NCBI RefSeq assembly: GCF_037975245.1
Contig: NC_092566.1
Location: 8,040,001-8,104,000 of the forward strand
Direction: 5' to 3'
DNA length: 64,000 nt
Source of the DNA: Apostichopus japonicus
Taxonomy: Eukaryota > Echinodermata > Holothuroidea > Aspidochirotida > Stichopodidae
Each line of letters starts with the position of its first letter. Within the stretch, counting starts at the first letter, position 1. Below the pieces are notes generated by a model that did not search any database, was not told where the DNA came from, and saw only the letters and a program-made list of their open reading frames with translations. The position numbers and the translations under genes are program-made. Shown piece by piece: positions 1 to 12,200 of the stretch.

Positions 1-50
1 TGGTGTAACATGATCGAAATTTGCCACTCCCCCCCCCCCCCCCCCAAAAT
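1..50. repeat. Poly-C tract at window edge
   Basis: A run of more than 15 C bases at about 29-45. Such homopolymer C/G runs recur across the window, often at transposon edges. Confidence 0.8.
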
Positions 51-111
51 AAGAAACAGGTTTCAAGGAGGAGAAACCAAACACACCAAGAGATTTTGAA
101 GAGAATTTTAC

Positions 112-211
112 CTTGTCTCCCCGATAAATTGGATTTTTAGAAAAGGCAGACCAACCGCCATCTCCTTCAGAGTCTTCGTCCAGTCGGCCGTAATTATTTC
201 GTAATTTCCTC
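112..211 (-). CDS. Cytoplasmic tail exon with NPIY motif
   Basis: A 100-nt exon between acceptor TTTCAG and donor AAG/GTAAAA on the minus strand continues the frame after the transmembrane exon. It encodes a basic juxtamembrane segment, an acidic stretch (DEDSEGDGG) and SKNPIYRGDK. NPIY fits the NPxY consensus bound by PTB domains and used for clathrin-mediated uptake. That role is an inference from the motif alone. Confidence 0.65.
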
Positions 212-3200
212 CTGAAATGAGATCGGTTAATATTTGGAAACTCATTGACCGCATGTCAAGGCATGTTGAAAAGTAACGGGTTCTTTTGTTATTTCCACAA
301 TCAAATCAACAAAAGTTGTTAAAATCATATACAGCAACTACTAAAAAACTAACCAGGACAAACAAACCAATACAGGCATTCAATTATCTGTCATTTCAAG
401 AGTCGGGACAAGAGTAAGTAACAGTTTTTTTACGTGGCACATTTGACAGAACGTTGTGACCACCGTAGCTAACGATATGTATCATGGACAAGTCTTCTGC
501 TTCTACGATAAGTTGTCATTTTTGGGTATAAATGTATTTATTTTTGTGAAGGTCAATATTCATAAAGGGTCAACAGTAACTGCAGAACTCATATATATAT
601 ACAAAACTATTTTCATGGTATCTCACAAGGATAACATTGACTCTTAATACCCTGTTACGATAAAGTCATCCATCAAACCTCAATCACTAGTTTTGCATTC
701 CGGTTTAAAGATTCTTCATAGGCAGCTCTGTATTTAAAGTATTCAAGAACACAACTTAGAGGCAATTACAGTCTTTTGACTTTTCAAATTTATTTAAAAC
801 TTTTATCATTGTTTTTATTCCAATAAAAGTAAGAGAAAAAAAATACATTTGTCTTTATATCTTTTTATCAAAACAATTGTTTACAATTTTCTTACATGGT
901 ATAAACAAACAATGTTTGCTAGAAAGGAGCATAAGGCAAGGAAATGATACCGTAATCCAGACTACGTCCTATCTTTTTCGCACAAAATGGATAAACTGCT
1001 CAGAAAAATACTGCCGATTAAAACTAATTTCTAACATAGAAACTTAGCTGAGCTTCTGTTTGCTGCTCTTGTTTTGACTAGAAATATTGCAAGTTTCTGT
1101 GTGCTCACCTCCTAACTAGATATATCGCCACAAAAACCAAACACGTCGCTACCAAGAAAATGAAGAGGCCAACGATAGCTCCTGTGTAAGCTTTTGGAGC
1201 AGGAGTCGTCGGAGGTTTCTTTGGGGTTAGGTCCTGTGTTGATCCAGGTCCTTGTGGAGGGGCCTTTGTTGACTGAGGAGGTTGCTTCTGTGTCGACCCA
1301 GGCCCTGGTGTGGGTGGAGCGGCTGTTATGACGGGTGTTTCTGGGCCTTTGGTAGATCCATCACCCAGCGATGGTGTCACTTCTGTTGTCGCCGTCGTGG
1401 GCAGAATTATTTCTGGAAAATTTGCATGAGTTTTGATCACAATTAAGGCATGGAGAACATAACATAAGAGATTTGACCATATAGGAATTCTCTGGTGGAA
1501 GATTTTGATACATTATCCTCATAGTTCTTATTTTTCTCTTTCTAACCATGTGAAAATCGTCCCTTTTCGACGATTTCTTCTTTTAGAAATCTGGTTTTCA
1601 TATTCACCAGTTTCTCACCAAAAGCACCGTTTGTTCGAACCCATCAATTTGGTAAATGACGTAATGTTGGCAAAACCCCAAAATAGGCCAAACAAGAGAC
1701 TTGAAGTTAGCATTCCCATTTCTGCAGCAAATACACTCTGGCATGTACATGCACAGGTGATTGCCAATTATATATTACGTACACGTCGCGAACGTACATA
1801 TACAGCCTACCATGCCCAGTTGGTACGTACATATATCCTTGCACATAACACACTCTCACACTCAAACCACAGTTCATTAACCGTTCCAAATCGCTGAAAT
1901 AAAGTTCACGGATCAACTTTATTGTTGGAGGAAGCTTGAAAAGTATTTGGAACATCGAAAGGTGAAACATGGCGGAATCGATGTCAGAGCAGAATGTAGT
2001 ACCAGGAAGCTTAGGCTTCGTAGAACTCTCCAATTGTAAACTTTACAGTAACCTACATGCGAACATTCTTCGCATTGGAGCTGGACAGTGCAATGTAAAC
2101 AAAGAAGTGTCTGCTGTTCAAACTTATCTTGTGTTACACAACGACCAAGAAATCACCGATGCACTAACGTATATAACAGCTTAATGATATTTTAAAACAT
2201 ATCTAATTTATAAGGATTTCACCAAAAATTAAGGAAGAAATTAATCTGTATTCAAACACGGTTTTAGTTGTGACTACTGTAGGAACTGAATGCAGCGTGG
2301 GTTATGTCGCAATCTGCATTTGCCTAGATGACATCACATGAACTACTGTTCAAGTATATTTGAAATATCCATCCTAAACGATTAATAAATCGTTTCAGTG
2401 TCAAATGCAATATAAGCTTTCTCATACTTTCAAAACATGTTTGGAAAATTGTTTATCGATTTTTAAGGTAACTTCTAAGGGCTACCAGACAATTCTTTTA
2501 AGGAAGGGGGCACTCTACAAAGTTCACACACTTGACAGATAAATATCTTGAAAACTGAAATGGCTATACAGTTATATACCTATACTTTAAAGTTTGCTGT
2601 TTTGGTGGACTATGATTTGAACCGTTTTTACAACTCCATTACAAAGACTTCTGGTGCCTGAAGTTAATTGTAATGTAAGCAAAAATTTGTTGAAAATTTT
2701 TGTGATAAATTTATAGGGAAAAGTCTTCGAATTGTGGTTTTCAACTGCCAGTGTGGAAAATTATCTCTTCAACTTAAATTTTACATCAGTCTCTTGCCAG
2801 AGTATCCCTTTAACAAGCCTACGTCACCACTGTAGCATACTTCATCGTATTCAACTTACCCTGACAAGGCACATCATCGCTGATCTTTGTATAACCATCC
2901 TGACATGTGCAGTTGTAACCTCCTTCATCAGAACAAATCTGGTTTGTTGCTGTGCAGCTGTTATTACATGTCCGGGCTATAAAGGTGAAAGGAAAAAACC
3001 AATATGTTAGAGGCCATTCATTGTAGCTTTTAGCTAGAAAAAAAAAAAACAGAAAAAAGCTGAGCTATCATCCCAAGCCACTGAATTTAAAGTGTGCAAT
3101 GATGTGACATAACTTCCATATTTAGCTCTACCACAGTCTGTCTCCAGAGGCAATAATATCTGTACAAGCATAATAAGTCTACTTATCCTACCCCCGATGA

Positions 3201-6200
3201 ACGATGGGACAAGCCTATAACTTTTCCATCAACTTTCTGGATCCCGTGGTAGCTATCAATCCTGCATCGTTTAACCTCAATATGCAGAGTACGGGGCAGC
3301 CTTACATAGCGTTCAAATGTTCTTGCGTTTGCACATGTAGGAACAATATCGAGCCCCAAGCAGTACAGACACAGGACTTCAGTGGCCCCCCTGACGGACT
3401 CAAATGGACTGCTGTCAGCATTTTCAGCTTTTTACCACTTTTTACTGATTCGCGATTATTGACTTTTTTATTGCGCTCTCAAATACTGTACCTTTTGACA
3501 TTTGTCACATTTTGTTGGTGTAATTAACTGACAAAATGGCGATGACACCTATTTATTCTTCATTTATCTGCAAATTGGCAAGGCCTGGAAAGGGTCATTT
3601 CCGGCGATCTAGGGAGTATCTTTACTCAAAAAATTTCTGTACGCTCCACGCCAACCTGTGGTGGTGCTCCACTTAGATAGTGTCGAAAGCTCCCCTACAG
3701 ACCATTCTCGCCCCCTTGACCAATACCCCTAGCTCCGCCACTGCAGGACTTACCTTAAATTTGTTGGTAGAACGATTAATATATAAATACGTGCCATACA
3801 TCAAGTATCACTGACCTTATAAACGTAAAACATCTTTGATTCTCTGCCATAATAATTGTCGAGTGATGTATTAAAATTAAAAAGTATTAAAAATAAGTAC
3901 CATGTGATGTGACTATAGGAAACCTGTCGGGAGTGAAAAACGACAAGGTACGCCATAATGATATGCATAACTAAGAGAAACTGATTTGAGGCAGATCTCG
4001 AACATGGAATCTAGTGACTACGTATGAAGTTCCTTCAAGCTTTGCCTTTGAAGTAATCATCTTTACAAGGTATTAAAACCTGACCTATGCCGACCTCAAA
4101 TGACATTTGACCTCCACCAATTTGTACTGATCTGTGAAAACCTTTTCTCATTATCTGTGAATGGAAACTTCCTGTTAAGTAGAGGTAGAAAAGGACACAT
4201 CTGCTATATCTTTATTGATAAGAAAACTATATCTTTCCAAGTCCTTTTTAAAACGAGTTAGATCGCTGAAAGGTACTAGTTTTCAGATGAAGCGAAATTC
4301 ATGAAACAATACTTACTTTGAACATCTATAATAGCAAAGTAGGAAACACAGATATGAATTAAAGTTGATAAGAAAGAAATGAAGATGTTAATTAGGGGCA
4401 AGAAAATAGCTAAAAGTAGATACACAAAATTAATACAATTGCTTCTTTAGAATCAAGATGCATGATGGGAATGATTTTGCATGAGGTGCTAGAAGAGTGA
4501 AAGATGGCTACATCACACGATCTGTACACTTCATTGCTTGTAGTATTCTATCATCAAATCAGGATTCATGGAGAGGATATTTTGTGTTCTTTTGCAAACA
4601 ATGTTCCGGGTGTGTAACAGATGGCTACCTCACACAATCTGTACACTTCATTGCTTGCACTCTATCATTCAATTAGGATTCATGGAGAGGATATTTTGTG
4701 TGAGGTTCCAGATGAGTGGAAGATGGCTACCTCACCCGATCAGTACACTTCATTGCTTGTATTCTATTATTCAATTAGGACTCATGGAGAGGATATTTTG
4801 TGTGAGGTTCCAAGTGTGTAACAGATGGCTACCTCACCCGATCTGTACACTTCATTGCTTGTGTTCTATTATTCAATTAGGATTCATGGAGAGGATACTT
4901 GTGTGAGGTTCCAGGTGTGAAACAGATGGCAACCTCACCCGATCTGTACACTTCATTGCTTGTGTTCTATTATTCAATTAGGATTCATGGAGAGGATACT
5001 TGTGTGAGGTTCCAGGTGTGAAACAGATGGCAACCTCACCCGATCAGTACACTTCATTGCTTGTATTCTATTATTCAATTAGGATTAATGGAGAGGATAT
5101 TTTGTGTGAGGTTTCCAGATGAGGGGAAGATGGCTACCTCATATGGAAAGTACAATTGTTTTTATTTTATCAGCTAGGCAGGATGATTGGAGGGGATTTT
5201 TTCAAGGAGGCACTAGTAGAGGGTATGATAGGTACCTCACCTGACCAATGCAGTTCATTACATTGTGTTTGTTACTATTATATAAGTAGTGTGCATGAAG
5301 GGGATATTTTGTACAAGGTACAACTTGATATGCCCGTCACTTGAAAAAAAAACCCCAAAAAACCTAGAGTATGCTCTCTGTATCGCCTAAGCAGGGTGCA
5401 TTGAAGGGAAGAGTTCTACAAGGTCATAAAGGAAGCTTGGCTAGCATAGACAGACTCTTACAATTCATTGCTTATCATATCATCTAAGCAGAAACCATCA
5501 ACAGATGGTTTGCATTACTGGTGCTTTCTGACTTCTAAGTAGGTTCCATGATGGGTATATTTTTAGTGAGGTACCTAGATGAGAGAAAGATTCCCTCACA
5601 AAGAACAGTACAATCCATTGCTTGTTTTCCATCATCTAAGCAGGCTACACGACAGGGATATTATGAGTGAGGTACCTAGATGAATGGGGTACTATGCATG
5701 AAGAGTAGAAATAATTGCCACTTTTGCTATCATCTAAGCAGGGTTCATGAAAGGGAAATTTTTGGGAGTAAGATGGGTACACGGCATGAAAAGTAAAAAA
5801 ATAAATGCAGTCTCTATCATCAAAGTAAGATGTATGAAGGGGGAAATTCTGATGAGGTACTAAGCTTAAGAAAATCGGTACCTCGCATGAGCGTTATGAT
5901 TCATTGTTTGTTTTTCTATCATCTAAGCAGGTCTCATAAAGGAGACATCTTGAGTGAGGTAAAAGTTGAATGGAAAATGGGTAGGTACTATGCGTGAAGA
6001 AGAGTAGTAATAATTGCTACTTTGCTATCATCTTAAGCATGGCTTATGATGGGGGTATTTTGAGTGAGAGCAAGATAAATACTTTACCTGAAAAAGTACA
6101 AAGAATTGCATTCTCTATGTAAGATGCATGAAGTGGATGATTCTTGATGAGGTACTAAATGTGATACGATGGGTACCTCACATGAACAGTACAATTCATT

Positions 6201-9200
6201 GCTTGTTTTCGATCATCTTTGCAAGTTTGCATGAAGAGCACAAATAATTGCTTCTTTGCTATCATCTATTAAAAGCAGGGCTCATGATGGGGGGGGGGGG
6301 GGTATTTTGAGCGAGAGGAAGATGGGGGTGCATTGCATGATGAGTACAAATAATTGCTGTATTTATAGTCTATGTATGACGCACGAAAGGAAAAAATTTG
6401 AGGAGGTAATAAATGTAAAATGATGGGTACCATAGGGTACCTGGTAGGAACGGTATGATTCATTGCTTGATGAGAGGAAGATTGGTAACAAAGCTGAATA
6501 GTAGTCGGGATCTTTGGTCCCCGAAGCAACGATGGATGCGTGGGATATGTTGCATAAGTTGCGAGAGGCAGGAGTTTACCTATACAGTCCGACTGGTCTG
6601 GATTATTCACACGATTTAGTGTTTCATTGCATATGCACATGTACCCTAGCATATGGTCGATGCATTCATCTCCAGGACCATGACACAGCAGTGTGGTATC
6701 ACATGAGAGCTCTTTGGTACAGGAAAGAAATCATTTACACAAGAATGGAAAAAAAAGTAAAAAGATACAAAGCATCCCAACAACCATACCCTTCTTCATT
6801 TGATTTAATAAAAAAAAGATGACTTTTGGCAGGACTGTGGTTTCGAGATTCATATATGAATGTATATACATATGTATGTATATATATATGGGTGTACATA
6901 GGTATGTATATATGTATGTATGTATATACGTATGCATGTATATATATATGGGTGTACATATGTATGTATATATGTGTGTATGTATGTATGTATGTATGTA
7001 TGTATGTATGTATGTATGTATGTATGTATGTATGTATGTATGCGTGTATGTATGTATGTATGTATGTATGTATATAACTATGTATATATATATATAATTT
7101 AACGAAAATCCACGTTTACTCCAAAAGAAAATATTATTAGAGAAAACCAGAGAAATAAGATATGACTCATAATTGACAAATAAGGAGTAAGTTTTAGAAA
7201 ATATATTGGAATTTTCGGTCCCCCTGGGACCTTCGTCAGCAATACTTGGCAGTCGAATGAGAAGTACAAAATGTGACACAATGGAAGTATGACGCTAGAT
7301 AAGTGTAAGTTGCAATGATGGAATTAAAACCAAATAAACCATGACTATACAGGAAGCGGATTAAGGAGCAAAGAACGGATTACATTCATTTGTGGAACTG
7401 GTAGTTGTTAAGGGGTCCCAAGTCTTTGTTGAGGCCGCTGATGTGAGACTTAATACGACAGATCCAATCGATTTCTTTACGTTTACGTTCAGTAGTTGAG
7501 CCGTGAGGACTTATTAAAATACAAGTCTAAAAGTCCCAACACACGCATTCCGTTCGTTACCAGTTACAACCCCCTAATCAAATCTTTCATTCGCTCCATC
7601 AAACAGGAATTTGCTGTATTTCAAGACGATCAGTCTGTAGGAGAATCGTTTAAGGTACCCACCATGCTAGCATTTCCTCAACCCCCCAACCTTAAATTTC
7701 TTCTCACTTCCTCCAGACTCCCCCGCTCAGTTTCCACCTCCACAGGCAATTTTCCTTGCAGTAAACCTAGATGCCAAATATGCCCCCATATTACCCCAGG
7801 CACCGTGGTCAAGATTCCCAATGTTGACTTTAGTCTTAGACCCCCTTCCCTTTCTTGTGATTCTATTAATGTTATTTACATTTTTTATTGTGTACTTTGC
7901 AAAGAGGGCAATTATGTAGGTGAAACAGGCTCCCGATTCCGCTTACGTTTTAATAATCACAAAAAATCTATTCGTGATAATTTTGCAGGATTCCCAGTGT
8001 CCGAACATTTCAATCTTCATGGTCATTCTCTAAAAAACCTAAAATGTATTTTAATTGCCTCGAACTTCAAATCAACTACTGAACGTAAACGTAAAGAAAT
8101 CGATTGGATCTTTCGTATTAAGTCTCACATCAGCGGCCTCAACAAAGACTTGGGACCCCTTAACAACTACCAGTTCTACAAGCATATGTAATCCATTCTT
8201 TGCTCCTTAATCCGCTTCCTGTATAGTCATGGTTTATTTGGTTTTAATTCCATCATTGCAACTTACACTTATCTAGCATCATACTTCCATTGTGTCACAT
8301 TTTGTACTTCTCATTCGACTGCCAAGTATTGCTGACGAAGGTCCCAGGGGGACCGAAAATTCCAATATATTTTCTAAAACTTACTCCTTATTTGTCAATT
8401 ATGAGTCATATCTTATTTCTCTGGTTTTCTCTAATAATATATAAATATATATATATATGTTTTGTTTCTTATTGAACTATTTTCATTTTCAAGATAATTT
8501 CAGGAACATGTTCAATCTCTGGAATATTAAACTGATCATGATTTCAGCTATTCAGTGCAGGCCTTAACATGTTTTAATCCATTCTCGATGTAAATTTTTA
8601 AAGCTCAACCAAAACATGTTCATTTAACTTCATATGAATAACAGACCACCCTTGGATTACATACAACACCATTTGTCCTTGAAACATTTAGTGATGCATT
8701 GTAAACATGTTACTTGAAGCCATTTCTTATTCTTTTGAGTTCTGTGTTGCGTCTAAGGCATCGACCGTACGGTACATGTGTTAGACTTAGTAGTCCAGTC
8801 ACTTCCATTGATGAACTTAACATGTTTAAAGTGGTCATCTTTCAGTAGTATAGAATGTTTTTAAGTGTTTTCTAATGGGCTCAAACATATCAAAATTAAT
8901 TTTGTGCCTAAAGTCATCCTTTTAACTGCTGACTCAATGAAATGTATCTTTTGAGGTTGTCTAGCATTATGACTAAAATTGCTGAATGTAGCCAAGAAAA
9001 TGCAGAAAAGAAGGGCAAAGGGAGAAAAAATGGAAAGAGAAAGTAGAAAAAGAAAAAGGAAAGTAGGAAAATAGGACTGTATCACACATGTAGCAACAGC
9101 CCAAACAATCCAAAATAGTTAAAATATTATTGAAAAAAATCCATTATTTTGTTTGGTTATTATTTTTGTGGTGATCATGACAACACAGGTCACCCACTGT

Positions 9201-12200
9201 GATCCAATCCCTGGAGTAGGAATATATTTATTTGGTAAAAATTTAAAAACAAATTACATTCAATCAACCATAGCTAGAGATGTAATGGAATACCATTTAA
9301 CTTAGTCTGCATGCTTCTTTAAATCCTTATAGCTATCCTAGAGATAGTCCCCATACCTTTTATTTATACATTCCTGGAAGATGTCTTACTTCAGTTTCTC
9401 ATGCTCGATTTTAAAGAACAAGTTGAGAAATTGCATTTTACATGGACCTAAGTTTAGACCCCATCTTGAACAATCAGATTTCAGATGCCAAGTGCACCTT
9501 TCTTGGAAAATTCTTGGCTTCACTTGTGATTGGCTATTTGAAGTCATGTGCTAATTATGTGCTATAATTGTTATCATCCTGGCTATGTAATGTAACTAGA
9601 TTGAAGTTTAACTTTTTTCTCTTTTTTTTTTAAAATGATTTGACATTAATGTGAGAGAAGAAATCAATGTAGAACCAACTGGAAGTTATATTACTCATTA
9701 ATATCTGTAATTTCAAAACGTTGTATCCTAAACTGTTAATCAACCAACCACCATGGCAAGATCCAATCGCTACCTGGAGTTCTGTCTCGCAATCTCACGA
9801 TAAGAAGAAGATGTCCAGATGGGATGGAAACTTACAGAGGGTAGAATATTTTTGTCTTTTTGATAAGTGCAACATGTCTACCAACAGCATATCACTTAAA
9901 CATTTCTCAATACACATAAAATTGCAAAAAATTCTCACGAGACAAACTCATTGCAATTCCCTCAATATTCCACATCCTCGTAAATTCTATCTGGTGAAAA
10001 GAGAGGAAAAACAGAAAGAGAAAAGGCAGACTTACCCTCACAAAAACCATTCTTGAGACGAGAAAAGTTATCACATTCACATCCGAGGAAGGTTGTGTCA
10101 TTGCCCTTGCAAATCCCATGTTCACCGCATTGATGGTTTGAACAGGTCGTAACTGCAACAATTCAAAATGGAAACTCCAAAATTTATGCTTTTCTAAAAG
10201 CAAAATCATCTGCGATGTCTTTACTGCAGAAACGAAAGGTTTTCCAGGGACACTTCATGCCCGTTGGTTGCCAAACAAAAATGGCTCAACATATTCTACA
10301 TTTGAGGTCCATTTGCATACGATTAATACTGGTATGTAAAAGTGTCTGGGCAAAGTAATGTTGAGAATTTGAATTAAATTTTATTTATTGATTCACTTCT
10401 TTATTAAGATTCATTCACTCCTTGGAAGAGAACATTGGCAAACCGAGAAAACATTCCAAATGAATCACATTTCAAGGATAAAACAAAACACAATTCTATG
10501 ATAGGAAAAAGGTAAAGCTTTTGAGGAACATCTTGCCATTAGGACATCACAGGCAACTTATAATGATCCACTTTTTAGAGCAAGGAATTGTCTATCTGGT
10601 AAAATTGTACACTTTCATATAACCATATTTTATCTAGAGTTATGAACGAGGTATCGAGATGAGGCTTTTGACTAACGGCGTAGATTATTCTTCTCCGCCA
10701 TGTCAGATTTCATTGTATGCCAGGGAATATCCCCTTTTAAGTATTCGTGTCTACCTCGAAAAAGGTTTTCTCACAATTCTACACCATGCTATGACCCAGC
10801 GCACCAAATGTTTTCTGATTAGGGAGCATGTTCCGTGACAAGATTTTTTCATTGGTCAATGTAATGAGTTGATTCAAAGGGTAAACCAGCATATCTATAG
10901 CTGATTTTTGCTAAAAAATTTTCTTCATAAAACTCAAAAATGATTTCAAAGATTGACCATTCGTACTTCCCAATAAACTTTAATCTTGTTGGGAAATCTA
11001 ACATCGTGATTTTGACCACCTTAGCTGTAAGTCCACTTTGACAGAATGAAATCCAGTAAAATGACTAATTATACTAGTCAGCCCTTATACTTTGGTTGGT
11101 AGGATGTAGGAGGTCGGGGGGGGGGGGTGGGGTAACCGGATTGGGATGGGCATCAGGAGAGGACAGTGATATAAAAAGGTTACTAAGTGCTCAAGCGACC
11201 GTGAAATGAGAATGCAGTTGTTGTGAGGAGACAGGGAAGTGCAGAGTGAAATAAATACAATAAATACTTACAAGTGCAATATCTTACATTGACTGAATTC
11301 TTACCTTCACAGATACTGGTCTCTGCATTTCTTTGATAGCCTTCCACGCAATTACAGACAGGGTTATCACCTTCAGTGCATTCTTCATTTTCTCCACAGA
11401 CAGCTCCCCCACAGTTACCAACTACTTTGATACAGAAATGAAATTGCACAATGCAAAAATGATCAGATCTTTACTTCTGTAATTTTCTGTTATCAACATG
11501 TTTGGCAAGATGTCTAATGTAGCAGTGTTGTCCATGAGAAATAACTTAATCACGAATTAGTTGCCAAAGTGTATTAGCAATAAGAGAAATATACCCATCG
11601 ACCCATCGGGGCTATGAACTAACAAATGTTCAATCATGTAGTTTCAATGTTGTTATTGCCCCACCCTCACCAACCCCCCTCCCCTACCACCACTCTGTCT
11701 AACACTACCACTATTTGATACACTATTTATTATAGATTCAGAACATTTCAAAATGACTACATTTAGTCACTTGTCCACATTCTGTTATTTGACCAAGCCA
11801 AACACATAGACAAAGTTTTTAGGGACTTTTTCTGACTCCCCCCCACCCTTGGATAACCATGTCTTACTATTATGGTTATCCAAACAGAATATTTGATTGT
11901 CAGAGACAATGCAACTAATAATGATCCACTTTTTGGAGCAAGGAATTGTCTATCAGGTAATATTATACACTTTCAAATAACCATATTTTATCTCGAGATA
12001 TGAACGAGGTATCGAGATGAGGCTTTTGACTAACGGCGTAGATTATTCTTCTCCGCCATGTCAGTGTTCATTGTATGCCAGGGAATATCCCCTTTTAAGT
12101 ATTCGTGTCTACCTCGAAAAAGGTTTTCTCACAATTCTACACCATGCTATGACCCAGCGCACCAAATGTTTTCTGATTAGGGAGCATGTTCCGTGACAAG

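Larger units (their letters stand above)
7500..8440 (+). mobile_element. 5'-truncated Penelope-like element (3' part with GIY-YIG)
   Basis: An open frame running from the junction at about 7500 to the stop at 8189-8191 encodes the C-terminal part of a Penelope protein. It holds a cysteine linker (CSKPRCQICPHI) and then a GIY-YIG nuclease core (VIYIFYC, then NYVGETGSRFRLRFNNHK). The reverse transcriptase domain is missing. The ATG at 7496 overlaps the junction and is not a natural start. A partial copy in opposite orientation lies directly upstream. GIY-YIG is the endonuclease that Penelope elements use for target nicking. Confidence 0.9.

Noticed and set aside
1969-2184. 71-codon plus-strand frame MAESMSEQ
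   Set aside because: No domain, no splice-site support, and it is within an intron of the opposite-strand gene.
6731-7279. 182-codon minus-strand frame rich in IYIHTYIHTY
   Set aside because: It is translation of the TATG/TATA microsatellite plus the Penelope arm; no gene features.
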